The notes below the pieces were generated by a model. That model was not told where the DNA came from and searched no databases. It worked only from the letters and a program-made list of their open reading frames with translations. This document shows, one piece after another, positions 1 to 9,253 of a DNA stretch of 64,000 nt. The position numbers and the translations under genes were made by a program. Origin of the DNA: Plazaster borealis (Eukaryota; Echinodermata; Asteroidea; Forcipulatida; Labidiasteridae); the NCBI GenBank assembly GCA_021014325.1, contig CM037472.1, forward strand, positions 34,744,234-34,808,233, given 5' to 3'. Every line of letters starts with the position of its first letter. Position 1 is the first letter of the stretch.

Positions 1-570
1 TATTTCTCAAGCTTAGAAAGTACTTTGATTCAGTCTCCTGTAATGTGCCAGAGAACATGGGCCATCTAACCAAAGGAATGTAATGTGAAACGTGATTTTG
101 TTCAACAATTACGTAATGTGTTTATTTCTAACTAGGTTGCACAATGACTGTAGAACTAAACCTGGCCAAAAGAATAAGCTCAGGACATACCGTATCTTCA
201 AAACCCAGTTTGAGTTTGAGATATATTTACACTGTGTTAATAAACCCTCTTGTCGCCATTCATGCTCTTCACACAAGCTACTTGTTGAAAATAGGAAGGT
301 ACATTGGGTTAGAATCAAGCCAAAGAATTTGCCAGCATTGTCACCTTGATGTTGAAACAGAAATCCATTTTCTGCTAGATAGCCCATTATACATCGACCT
401 TAGCAATATTATGTTGGTTTATATTAATAATCAATACAACTACTTTGAAATTCTTGGTAGGGAAGATAGATTTAAGTTTTTGATGGACCATCCTGATGAT
501 GCTGTAATTAATTGCGTTGCCAAATATGTCTTTTTATTTACCGTTTTAAAAGGTAATCAAACTGTGTGAT
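1..570 (+). pseudogene. LINE reverse transcriptase C-terminal remnant
   Basis: This is the 3' end of a non-LTR retrotransposon pol gene, the part after the reverse transcriptase fingers and palm. Two frames are used: about 92-300 and then 288-569, so there is a frameshift near 290-300. The second frame shows a Cys-rich knuckle (ICQHCHLDVETEIHFLLDSP) that is common near the end of CR1/jockey-type LINE proteins, followed by a conserved Pro-Leu-Tyr. The start is cut by the window edge. The presumed 3' UTR continues from 571 and resumes after the inserted retrotransposon at 6596-6690. It is non-functional. The clade is inferred only from the style of the C-terminus. Confidence 0.7.
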
Positions 571-630
571 AAGGCTTAACCAATTATGTATGTTTTTGTT
601 CTAAGTTAACACTCCTATAGCTTTCCGTAC

Positions 631-1451
631 TGTTACGATCCCAAAATCTCCAAACTATCCGTGAATATAAATCACTCAAAAAGCCTGATTTTTCTCAGAT
701 GCAACAAAGAAATCAAACAAGGTGACACTGATGTATAAGAACACAGAATCCAAGTGATTTAATGATAAAACTATCAACCACTTCAGTTACCGATTTGGTT
801 TAACAAACATACACTGATTGCATAAAACAAGTGTACATTAAAATGGATCTTATACAACATAAGTATCTTACGGGCTAATACGTCAACATGGATGAAATAC
901 AGGCGAGGATCACAGCAACAGAAGATACAGCGAGGATCACATACACTGGCTCTAAAACGATCAACTCCAGGGGCGGTAAAACAGTTCTTTGCCGATGTGA
1001 CTATGAGCTATCACGGGGCGAACTCACTCCGAAAAATGTCCAGAAGAAGACGAAGCAACACGGGGTACACAATCTGACACCCGCCACAAAATATGGGGAA
1101 GAAGACCCCAAAATACCGAACTGTAGATTAAGTTCGAAACTGTCCTTTCCGGATTTAAATTAAGCTCTTTAACTGCACTCGGTCAAAAGCGAACTCTACC
1201 AAAAGCTCCTCCAACGAGTTGAATCACAATCACAGAAGTCGTAGCTTCCACCAGTCTTGAGTATTTGTGTCCCCTCCTAGATTTACCACCAGCCCGTATA
1301 TAAAGGATTTGTGTCGTTTTCTAGAAAGTACTACTCTAGATCATTCTATTAGCACCGCCCACTAGGGTTAACGACCTTACACACAAAGAATGATTGACAG
1401 CGTGCGTTGTATACACGTAATTACATGTACATGTATTAGGGTCTCATAACA
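631..1451 (-). repeat. 3' LTR of the Gmr1-like element
   Basis: This 821-bp LTR has the inverted ends TGTTA/TAACA. It is the downstream LTR in the element's own orientation, because the polypurine tract lies next to it. It carries an extra 8 bp (near 765-775) relative to the partner LTR at 5779-6591 and differs from it at roughly ten other positions. Its sequence includes a TATA-like 'gtatataaagg' at about 1295-1305, seen on the plus strand. Confidence 0.9.
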
Positions 1452-1460
1452 TCTCCCCCC
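1452..1460 (-). other. polypurine tract
   Basis: On the minus strand this reads GGGGGGAGA and ends exactly at the 3' LTR. This is the expected place and composition for the plus-strand DNA primer of an LTR retrotransposon. Confidence 0.8.
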
Positions 1461-1499
1461 ATAAAATAAGAAAATTTATATATGCAAATCAAACTCCAG

Positions 1500-1828
1500 C
1501 GAATTCAAAACACAAGTGGGTTATGATCAGTATAAATGATCGTCTCCCAGCACCATTCGTTACATACACCTCAAAGTTGTATCATCTTGGAGCAAAACTG
1601 CTCGACACCCACATCACTGGCGTCAATGGGCTATTCTGAAACGCTGTCAAAAAAATTCAGGCACAGAACTGGTTTGGTTTTCAGAATGGCCTTTAAATTA
1701 AAATTATCAAACGCCTTTTGACAAGACCAAACAAACTTTACATTCTTCTCTGTAAAGTTGAACTCATATCCAGGAATCTCATCAATTCTCTCTTTCCTGT
1801 GGCATGGGAAAATTATCAAACAGGGCAC
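1500..1828 (-). pseudogene. RNase H remnant of the Gmr1-like element
   Basis: Pieces of the RT-RNase H connection and of RNase H can be read on the minus strand: a VKFVWSCQKAF connection motif near 1710-1740, a DASDVG motif near 1600-1625, and a YTDHNPLVF motif at about 1508-1534. Stops and frame changes separate them, and the segments between these motifs are too short. Most of RNase H has therefore been lost by internal deletion. The element cannot make its own full reverse transcriptase-RNase H. Confidence 0.75.
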
Positions 1829-2933
1829 CCAAGTGTTTCAGATGGTCTTTCCAGTTATCGCTGTATACCAAAATGTCATCAATATAGACAACACAATTGT
1901 CCAGCCCAGCAATGACTTGGCTCATCATTCTCTGAAACGTAGCCGGGGCGTTTTCCATCCCAAAGGGCATTGTTTTACATTGGTAGAGACCATCGGGTGT
2001 CACAAATGCGGAAATTTCTTTGGTTCGGTCAGTCAAGGGCACCTGCCAATAACCTTTCAACAGATCTATTTTACTGACAAACGCCGAATTTCCCACTCGA
2101 TCAATACAATCTTCCAACCTCGGGATCGGATAAGAATCCGTCTTAGTTTCTGCATTGACTTTTCTATAATCTATACAAAATCTAAGAGTACCGTCTGGCT
2201 TTGGTACCATGACAATGGGAGAACTCCAAGAACTCTGACTAGGTTCGATAATGTCATGTTTTATCATAAATTTAACCTCCTCCCGAACCTTGGCTAACTT
2301 GTCCGGGTTAAGTCGGTAGGGAGCTTGTTTTATAGGTCTTGACTTTCCTACATCAACATCATGAACTGCTACCGACGTACGACCTGGTATGTCAGAACAA
2401 ACTTGCTTGTACCTCTGGAGTAGGTTTGATAAATCTTTCCGTTGGTCATTGTGCAAATAACCAAGGATTTCGTCCAAATTAGCAAGAATTTCAGAGTTAG
2501 AAAGCTGAACAGCTAAAAATTCAAGTTCAGACGTTTTTGTCTCCAAGTCTTCATTGCATGAGTTGTCATCGTCAGGTTTTGCCTCAATGACAGCTACCCC
2601 CACAGGCTGGCCAGAATTATCACGCTCATAATACTTCTTGAGCATTACGTAATTGACATCATTGAGTTTCTTTTTGACACAGTAGGGCCCACTAAACTTT
2701 GCTTTAAGGGGGTCGCCAGGCAGAGGCAACAGCACTAGCACTTTTTCGCCGGGTTTAAAGATGCGGACTTCAGATTTCCTGTCTGCTCTCGTCTTCATGA
2801 CCCGTTGAGACACTTTCAGATGTTCTTGTGCCACAGAACATGCCCTAGACAACCTCTCCTTAAAGTTCGACACATAGTCGAGCAGATTGGTCTCCTCATC
2901 CTCTGACAAAAACCTCTCCTTAATGAGTTTCAA
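1782..2933 (-). CDS. GPY/F module plus reverse transcriptase, Gmr1-like element
   Basis: The first 75 or so residues are the integrase C-terminal GPY/F module (KFSGPYCVKKKLNDVNYV). A spacer follows, then reverse transcriptase with its ordered motifs: DYRKVNAE, KIDLLKGYWQV (catalytic Asp), MPFGMENAPATFQ, and the YIDD box. The start codon given is TTG and is only the beginning of the open frame, since the true frame is fused to integrase across a 1-base frameshift at about 2934-2940. Soon after the YIDD box the RT thumb is missing and the frame is disrupted near 1800. Polymerase catalytic residues are present, but the enzyme is truncated. Confidence 0.88.
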   Translation of the reverse strand: MKLIKERFLSEDEETNLLDYVSNFKERLSRACSVAQEHLKVSQRVMKTRADRKSEVRIFKPGEKVLVLLPLPGDPLKAKFSGPYCVKKKLNDVNYVMLKKYYERDNSGQPVGVAVIEAKPDDDNSCNEDLETKTSELEFLAVQLSNSEILANLDEILGYLHNDQRKDLSNLLQRYKQVCSDIPGRTSVAVHDVDVGKSRPIKQAPYRLNPDKLAKVREEVKFMIKHDIIEPSQSSWSSPIVMVPKPDGTLRFCIDYRKVNAETKTDSYPIPRLEDCIDRVGNSAFVSKIDLLKGYWQVPLTDRTKEISAFVTPDGLYQCKTMPFGMENAPATFQRMMSQVIAGLDNCVVYIDDILVYSDNWKDHLKHLGALFDNFPMPQEREN

Positions 2934-3973
2934 AGGCCCCTCACCTCATGACCGTAGACCAACTCAAACGGAGTAAAACCAGTTGACTCGTTCGGCGAGT
3001 CCCTGGTTGCAAACAACAGGAAGGGAATTCCTTTGTCCCAATCTTCTGGGAAATCCTCGCAGTAAGCCCTTATCATATTCTTGAGGGTTTGGTGGTACCT
3101 CTCTAGAGCTCCTTGAGACTGCGGATGATATGCAGATGATTTTAACTGCTTGATTCCCAGCTCACGCAGAACTTCCTGAAACACACCCGACATGAAGTTA
3201 GACCCCTGATCGGACTGCACTTCTTTCGGTAAACCATATCTTGTGAAAAACTGCATAAGAGCCTCAACAACAACTTTGGCTGTTATCTTCCTCAGTGGAA
3301 TGGCCTCTGGAAATCTGGTTGACAAATCCATTATGGTCAACAAATACTGATGCCCGGACTTCGTCCGCGGTAGAGGACCCACACAATCCACCAGGACTCT
3401 CGTAAACGGCTCATCAAACGCAGGAATCGGTATCATCGGTGCAGGCTTGATCGATGGCTGTGGCTTTCCCACCATCTGACACGTATGGCACGTCTTGCAG
3501 AATTCCACCACATCTTGATGTAGCTTAGGCCAATAAAAATGAGCCATGACTCTAGCTTGAGTCTTTCTGATACCAAGATGACCCGCAACCGGAATTTCGT
3601 GAGCGATTCTCAAGATCTCATCACGGTAACATGGAGGAACAACAATTTGATGAACAATACTCCATTCTTCATCAGCTGGTTTCTGGGTAGGTCTCCATTT
3701 CCTCATTAACGCGCCAGACTTGACGTAGTAGCATTCCGGAACCCCTTGAGCCTCTTCCTCAGAACACGCTGTCTGGGCGAGCTTCCTCAGATCTGGGTCC
3801 GCTTTGTGCTGCTCTATCAGCGAGGATCGGCTAAACTTAGCATCTTGAGACACTCCCTCCTTCTCTTCTAAATCACTAAAAAAGGTTTCAGCCAGCCAAA
3901 CACCAGAGTCCTTCTCTATAGGCACTGACTCTGCAACCTCCTTTTCCGTTTGCTTCATCTGAGATCTCGTCAC
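2930..3973 (-). CDS. integrase of the Gmr1-like element
   Basis: This 347-residue open frame begins with pol linker sequence. It carries the zinc-binding HHCC domain (His125, His132, Cys159, Cys162) and the catalytic core with Asp196, Asp255 and Glu291, the last two separated by 35 residues as expected for retroviral-type integrases. It lies directly after protease and before reverse transcriptase, the reverse of the usual Ty3/gypsy order. The frame runs in phase with the protease across a single TAG and ends early through a 1-base deletion near 2934-2940. The rest of the protein, including the GPY/F module, continues in the next frame. Confidence 0.9.
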   Translation of the reverse strand: MTRSQMKQTEKEVAESVPIEKDSGVWLAETFFSDLEEKEGVSQDAKFSRSSLIEQHKADPDLRKLAQTACSEEEAQGVPECYYVKSGALMRKWRPTQKPADEEWSIVHQIVVPPCYRDEILRIAHEIPVAGHLGIRKTQARVMAHFYWPKLHQDVVEFCKTCHTCQMVGKPQPSIKPAPMIPIPAFDEPFTRVLVDCVGPLPRTKSGHQYLLTIMDLSTRFPEAIPLRKITAKVVVEALMQFFTRYGLPKEVQSDQGSNFMSGVFQEVLRELGIKQLKSSAYHPQSQGALERYHQTLKNMIRAYCEDFPEDWDKGIPFLLFATRDSPNESTGFTPFELVYGHEVRGL

Positions 3974-4000
3974 TGCACATTCGGGGAAGATTTCTGGAAA

Positions 4001-4354
4001 CTATTCCTCCAAAGCATGAATTTCTGGCTCATCCACAGGTTCACCAGAGACAATAGGGGATGCCGACACTTTACCTCCCGCAACGTCATTACCTAGCAAT
4101 AGTCCGACACCTTTCATCGGTAGACTAGGAACAACTCCAACATCCACAGGGCCAGTGAACAAATCACATTTCAAATTTACCCTATGCAACGGGACAGGCA
4201 TAAAATTACCCCCGATACCTTGAATCAACATTGTCGCATTTAGCGAACTGTCTGGAGACAATGACAACACATCCTCCAGCATCAGTGACTGTGACGCGCC
4301 TGTATCCCTTAGGATAACAACTGGACTGTCGGCTACATCAGACACACACGACAC
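4001..4354 (-). CDS. aspartic protease of the Gmr1-like element
   Basis: This frame carries the retropepsin active-site motif (VVILRDTGASQSLM), where DTGA is the catalytic triplet, and a later hydrophobic-Gly motif (GLLLGNDVAGG) typical of the second half of the fold. The open frame actually extends upstream to about 4490, so the given start is only the first start-like codon. It ends at TAG 4001-4003. The same frame continues straight into integrase sequence beyond that stop, so the TAG interrupts pol. The stop may be a mutation or a read-through signal. The protease would cleave Gag and Pol. Confidence 0.8.
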   Translation of the reverse strand: MSCVSDVADSPVVILRDTGASQSLMLEDVLSLSPDSSLNATMLIQGIGGNFMPVPLHRVNLKCDLFTGPVDVGVVPSLPMKGVGLLLGNDVAGGKVSASPIVSGEPVDEPEIHALEE

Positions 4355-5667
4355 ATCACCACAATGAACAAAATCTTTGTAGATTTCATCAACTTTGTTG
4401 ATTTCATAAGATATCTTCGGAGAAGAAACACGGTTGCCATCGGCCTCACCGGACTTCCTACGAAGTAGAGTGTCCTTATACGGACAAAAGCGACAGGCTT
4501 TTCAGACCGCCCTCGCTCGTCAGCGATGAACTTGAAACATCTCGCCTTCGTGTGACCCTTCTTATGACAGTAATCACACGGAGGAAAAGACTTCTTCTGG
4601 TCGTCCTTGGCTCCACTCGGTGATGAAGGCTTTCTATCCCATGAATACGGACTTCCAGTGCTAGACTGTGCCTCTGAACCTGAATTGCCCTTAGTATTTT
4701 GGTAAAAACCCTTTGACTGGAAATTAGTTTTGCCCATACTCATTTTATGAGTTAATTCATAATCATCAGCTACCACTGCAGCTTTCCTTAATTTGGTGAT
4801 CTTGTGTTCTTCCAAATGGGTTTTGATACTCAGAGGGGCACTGTTTTTGAATTCTTCCATGAGGGCAACTTCTTTTAACTCCTCAAAATTTTTCTCACAT
4901 TTGAGAGACTGATACCATCGATCAAAAACAATTTCCTTCTGTCTAGCGAATTCAACAAAGGTCTGGCCATTCAATCTAGTCAGTTTTCTAAATTTCTGTC
5001 TATACGCCTCAGGAACCAACTCATACGCATTTAAAATGGATGCCTTAACCGTAGAATACTTACTACATTGGTCCTCTGAAAGTGTGGCATAGACTTTCTG
5101 AGCCTTACCCACAAAAGTGCTCTGCAGGAGCAAAGGCCAATATTTCTCAGGCCAACTAAGATTTTTGGCAATCTTCTCAAACGACAGAAAATACGTATCA
5201 ACATCGTGTTCGTTGAATTTTGGCACCAACCTCACGTTTTTCGCTAGATCAAAATCAATTGGAGTTCTCTCCTTGCCTTTCTTTGAACCCACTTCTAATT
5301 CAAGCTTACGCAGTTCAAATTCTCGTTCCTTTTCCTTTTCTTTGAGTTCAAGCCTTCGTAGTTCAAGTTCTCTTTCTTTATCTTTTTCTCTTTCTTGACT
5401 TTCAAACTCAAGCCTGAGCCTTTCCTTTTCAAGCTCAATTTTTGCAAGCTCAATTTCTCGATCAAAAGTCTGCGGAGACTGAGACAACTCTAAGTTCAGT
5501 ACTCCCGCTAGTTGGTTCACTAGTTTTGCCTTTTTGGCACTTCTAGAAATTTCTACATGAACGTGTTTGGCAACTCCGTGCAACTCGTCTTTTGTTAACT
5601 GTTGCAACTTCTCGATTGACAAATCTTCAGAATCCACGAAAGCTTGTGCATCAAACTCGCTAGCCAT
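4333..5667 (-). CDS. gag: Gag of the Gmr1-like element
   Basis: The 444-residue frame starts at ATG 5667, about 110 bases inside the 5' LTR. Residues around 70-130 are very rich in Glu, Lys, Arg and Leu and should form a long charged helix or coiled coil. A capsid-like middle region follows. A CCHC zinc knuckle (CDYCHKKGHTKARC) lies at about residues 363-377 and would bind RNA. The reading frame past about 4490 (the last 50 residues) looks like out-of-frame translation, because the protease-containing frame is open over the same stretch. Gag and pol were therefore probably one frame or joined by frameshifting. The protein would form the virus-like particle. Confidence 0.85.
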   Translation of the reverse strand: MASEFDAQAFVDSEDLSIEKLQQLTKDELHGVAKHVHVEISRSAKKAKLVNQLAGVLNLELSQSPQTFDREIELAKIELEKERLRLEFESQEREKDKERELELRRLELKEKEKEREFELRKLELEVGSKKGKERTPIDFDLAKNVRLVPKFNEHDVDTYFLSFEKIAKNLSWPEKYWPLLLQSTFVGKAQKVYATLSEDQCSKYSTVKASILNAYELVPEAYRQKFRKLTRLNGQTFVEFARQKEIVFDRWYQSLKCEKNFEELKEVALMEEFKNSAPLSIKTHLEEHKITKLRKAAVVADDYELTHKMSMGKTNFQSKGFYQNTKGNSGSEAQSSTGSPYSWDRKPSSPSGAKDDQKKSFPPCDYCHKKGHTKARCFKFIADERGRSEKPVAFVRIRTLYFVGSPVRPMATVFLLRRYLMKSTKLMKSTKILFIVVMCRVCLM

Positions 5668-5758
5668 GTTTATACAACACTACAGACTAGTAACAATAAA
5701 ACGTGCAACCTTGTTTGACAATTGTACACAGAAATATACGGCTTATTTTTGTTCGATT

Positions 5759-5775
5759 TCCCGGACAGGCCCCCA
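5759..5775 (-). other. primer binding site, tRNA-Pro-like
   Basis: Three bases inside the 5' LTR the minus strand reads TGGGGGCCTGTCCGGGA. It starts with TGG, complementary to the CCA end of a tRNA. It resembles the proline-tRNA primer site used by many retroelements, with two adjacent differences in the middle. The similarity continues into a T-loop-like gttcga just beyond. The tRNA identity is an inference. Confidence 0.65.
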
Positions 5776-5778
5776 ATT

Positions 5779-6591
5779 TGTTACGATCCAAAAATCTCCA
5801 AACTATCCGTGAATATAAATCACTCAAAAAGCCTGAATTTTCTCAGATGCAACAAAGAAATCAAACAAGGTGACACTGATGTATAAGAACACAGAATCCA
5901 AGTGATTTAATGATCAACCACTTCAGTTACCGATTTGGTTTAACAAACATACACTGATTGCATAAAACAAGTGTACATTAAAATGGATCTTATACAACAT
6001 AAGTATCTTACGGGCTAATACGTCAACCTGGATGAAATACAGGCGATGATCACAGCAACAGAAGATACAGCGAGGATCACATACACTGGCTCTAAAACGG
6101 TCAACTCCAGGGGCGGTAAAACAGTTCTTTGCCGATGTGACTATGAGCTATCATGGGGCGAACTCACTCCGAAAAATGTCCAGAAGAAGACGAAGCAACA
6201 ACGGGTACACAATCTGACACCCGCCACAAAATATGGGGAAGAAGACCCCAAAATACCGAACTGTAGATTAAGTTCGAAACTGTCCTTTCCGGATTTAAAT
6301 TAAGCTCTTTAACTGCACTCGGTCAAAAGCGAACTCTACCAAAAGCTCCTCCAACGAGTTTAATCACAATCACAGAAGTCGTAGCTTCCACCAGTCTTGA
6401 GTATTTGTGTCCCCTCCTAGATTTACCCCCAGCCCGTATATAAAGGATTTGTGTCGTTTTCTAGAAAGTACTACTCTAGATCATTCTATTAGCACCGCCC
6501 ACTAGGGTTAACGACCTTACACACAAAGAATGATTGACAGCGTGCGTTGTATACACGTAATTACATGTACATGTATTAGGGTCTCATAACA
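5779..6591 (-). repeat. 5' LTR of the Gmr1-like element
   Basis: This 813-bp LTR pairs with 631-1451 at about 98-99 percent identity by eye. It lies upstream of gag on the minus strand and is bounded on the right by the target duplication gtac at 6592-6595. The primer binding site follows it after three bases. Confidence 0.9.
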
Positions 6592-6595
6592 GTAC

Positions 6596-6690
6596 GATTT
6601 CTTCACTAACTGTTATTTATTATTATACTGATGTCACCTTCCCCAGGGTTATTGGGTTGTTCCAGTTTCGGAATAAAATAAAATACAAAA
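6596..6690 (+). repeat. 3' UTR end of the split LINE
   Basis: This short A-rich segment follows the 4-bp target duplication of the retrotransposon at 631-6591. Joined in thought to 571-630, it gives a typical LINE 3' UTR ending in an A-rich tail (aataaaataaaatac, about 6673-6690). It indicates that the LTR element landed in an older LINE 3' UTR. Confidence 0.45.
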
Positions 6691-8371
6691 CAATACAAAA
6701 TAGGTTGCACCACACTAAATAATGCTAAATGATAAATATTCAAAAATACTCAAAAAATCGAAAAAGTCTCTCAGCCTCTTGAAAACCAATCAAACATATT
6801 TTCGGACGACTGAACTTCAAAATTCTTTTCAATTTTTGGCAGGTCAGCCGTTTGGAATTTTTGCTAACTACCCCAGAAGAAAAAAACGCGAAAATGTGTT
6901 TTTTTTTCCAAAACCGACTTGCGGCCAGTTTTCGTGAAGCACTTCTCCACTTTCCCGGTCAAATAGGGCCAACTTTAACGCCTAAATTTATCAAGTCTCC
7001 TCAAAAGTTGAAGCACAGAACCCCCAGGTTGTGATAGATTCTTATATGTACACAATCTATTAGTTGCATGACCCCAAAAACGTTGTAATTAAAAATAAGT
7101 TGTGGGTTTACAAATTATGATAAGTAGCTTGGCGCATGAATTCTGGCTTATTTGGTGTGGTGCGCCCACATGGCTTCTCTACGAGTTGTCTCAAACTTGT
7201 TCATCCCTACAGCTCAAGGCGTCAGCTACATAAATCTACGAGAACTCTTTAAAAAAATCATTTTGTTTAATGACTGAGTTATTAGGTGTAAATTGCTTTA
7301 CCAGACCGAATCGAACACATGGATAGCATTATGCTTGCAAGTATTTAGCACTTCGATCGTACCTCCATGCTCCATAAACAGATTCATACATTCAAAGTCA
7401 CAATTGCCAAAAGTTAATTTTAGACTTCGTGAAAATAAATTCGCCCGGCAAACAATCATAACAACATTTCAGTACCGTGGATAATATCGTCATACCAATA
7501 AACGCCCAAATGCGTTTGTTCACAACGAAGTTGAACCCTACCTCTGTTATGCTTTTAACTAGAATTTCTAAAGTGAATCCGGATTGATAATAGAGCAAGG
7601 ACAGAGCAATGCTCTAGTCGACCTTGTGGCTTCAAAAGAAATTTTAAGTCCGAATCTGAATAATCCTTACCAATATAAATAAACATAATATGAATTGGTT
7701 GTTTTCTTGACCGTCCTGGAACGGTCTCATTATTTCTCACAATGGCAGTGTTCGTTGATGCATGCCTGCATGAGCGGAACCGCGCACAACACTACAGCAC
7801 ACGGTTTCTACCACTCCATCACAGTCCAGTGCTGCACAGCTTACAGTGTTCAGACTTCAAACAGTGTTCAAACAAGTACAGCTTTTCGCACCCCAAAGCC
7901 CGTCTACGAGTCATCTCTAATGTAAGTTATAGGCCTACCCTCAACAATTTCTAGAATCTTTTATATTATTACTGTACATATAATAAATACACACACCCCG
8001 AACCTGTTTGAATGGCTGAAAAATATACCGCCCACCACAGTTAGAGACTGAGTGTCGTGGTATGTGACCCAACAGTTGTTCATGTTTTCACAAACGGATT
8101 CACAACTTTTGGTTGAGAGAGCATGACAAGAGCTGATTTTAACTGGTGTGAGTTTTCTTGTAGCCATTCAAACAGATAAAACACCGGACGTGCACAATTA
8201 TTGGTGGGTTTGTGTATCAAAACGTTCTGAGGCAATGAGTGTATGGTTTCATACACATAGGTACGAAAGCCCATTAGTGCCATCGCAAGTATAAGTTGCT
8301 ATAGATTGTAGGCGTAAAATGTTGACCTTCACTCTTCGAACTTTCTCAACAGTTATTGCGTTTGTTTACAG
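6691..8371. other. spacer upstream of the first sulfotransferase-like gene
   Basis: I see no conserved coding sequence here. The sequence is AT-rich with scattered short frames that lack recognisable motifs. Since the downstream gene starts directly after a splice acceptor (cag at 8369-8371), this stretch should hold an intron and an upstream non-coding exon with the promoter. I cannot place either one. Confidence 0.5.
8359..8371 (+). promoter_or_regulatory. splice acceptor adjoining the start codon
   Basis: The sequence gcgtttgtttacag, with a T-rich tract ending in CAG, directly precedes the ATG. The same arrangement (tttcttacag-ATG) occurs before copies 2, 3 and 4, so the 5' UTR is spliced and coding begins at the first base of the exon. 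Confidence 0.65.
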
Positions 8372-9253
8372 ATGGCAGATTGCAAGTCGTCTGGACAGGT
8401 TCGGCTCATGATGTGGGTCGTGCCTCGTTCTGTCTCCACTGCCTTCACTAAGTTCATGAGCTTTGCCATTGAGGATTCAACTATACTCTTCGAGCCTTAT
8501 ATCAACGCTCACTGGTTTGGGCCCGAGGGACTGGAAGATGCTACTCATCGAGCCACAGTAACGGCTCTAAATGAAGAAACTAACAAGAAGTCATCAATTA
8601 CAGGAGGGCGCGAACCATTCGAATATACGTTTGGTTTTGTCAAGGAGCAACTTGATGCTCCTTACCATGGCAAAAAGTTGGTCTTCAGTAAAAACGGCGC
8701 CTTTACTGTCCTTGACAAACTGGAATTTCTCCCGAAAGATTACCGGCACGTGTTTCTTATCCGTCATCCTCTGAAGGTCTTCGCATCTTGGAAGAAATTG
8801 TACAAGACTTTTACTCCGCATGAGTTTCAACTTGATGAGGTTGTCCCCGTACTGTTTCCTCCAGGTTTTTTCTTCCGTGAGATGATCGAATTGCTGGAGC
8901 ATGTGAGAGAGGTACACGATCCAAAGGCAATTATCATAGATGCAGATGACCTCCTCACTGACCCCAAAGCCATCCTATCAGCCCTCTTTAATGAGATTGG
9001 TCTTCCCTTCGATGAGAAGTGTCTTCAGTGGGAGGCCGGGGAAGCGATTGCCGAGCAGTGGATAGCATCTAATTTATTACCTAAAGGAAACGAAGTGTGG
9101 GGTTTCTACCGCAGAGCATTGGCCAGCTCCTCCTTCGGAAAGCCCAATGCTCTGCCCGACCGGTCATCGTTGCCTGACGATGTCCTCCGTTGCACTGATG
9201 CCTCGATGCCTCACTATGAATTGATGTACGCTCAGCGTTTACTGCCAAACTGA
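8372..9253 (+). CDS. sulfotransferase-like P-loop protein, copy 1
   Basis: This 293-residue protein has the two PAPS-binding signatures of the sulfotransferase fold. The first is a 5'-phosphosulfate loop near the N-terminus (MMWVVPRSVSTAFTKFM, residues 13-29, with PRSVST in place of the classic PKSGTT). The second is a 3'-phosphate motif, RHPLKVFAS (Arg131 to Ser139, the usual spacing). A later IIDADDLLTDP segment also fits the family. It has no signal peptide or membrane span, so it is probably soluble. The ATG is the first codon after the splice acceptor tttacag, so coding lies in one exon. The substrate is unknown; the family is often annotated as uncharacterised or aminotransferase-like in echinoderms. 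Copies 2-4 are close paralogs. All expected motifs are intact. Confidence 0.85.
   Translation: MADCKSSGQVRLMMWVVPRSVSTAFTKFMSFAIEDSTILFEPYINAHWFGPEGLEDATHRATVTALNEETNKKSSITGGREPFEYTFGFVKEQLDAPYHGKKLVFSKNGAFTVLDKLEFLPKDYRHVFLIRHPLKVFASWKKLYKTFTPHEFQLDEVVPVLFPPGFFFREMIELLEHVREVHDPKAIIIDADDLLTDPKAILSALFNEIGLPFDEKCLQWEAGEAIAEQWIASNLLPKGNEVWGFYRRALASSSFGKPNALPDRSSLPDDVLRCTDASMPHYELMYAQRLLPN

Larger units (their letters stand above)
631..6591 (-). mobile_element. Gmr1-like Ty3/gypsy LTR retrotransposon
   Basis: This is a 5961-bp LTR retrotransposon on the minus strand, flanked by the 4-bp target duplication gtac (627-630 and 6592-6595). Its LTRs start TGTTACGATC and end CTCATAACA. Coding order on the minus strand is gag, protease, integrase, GPY/F module, then reverse transcriptase, with only scraps of RNase H. 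Placing integrase before reverse transcriptase is unusual for Ty3/gypsy and matches the Gmr1-like group described from deuterostomes. The LTRs differ at about ten sites plus an 8-bp indel, so insertion is recent. Pol is nevertheless broken by frameshifts, an in-frame TAG, and deletions of the RT thumb and most of RNase H. No envelope-like gene is visible. Confidence 0.9.

Noticed and set aside
4333..4490. Last 50 residues of the Gag frame as real protein
   Set aside because: The other frame over the same bases leads smoothly into the protease, so this tail is probably a frameshift product.
631..6591. Envelope-like gene in the LTR elements
   Set aside because: None of the three LTR elements leaves room for, or shows, a frame with signal peptide and membrane anchor.
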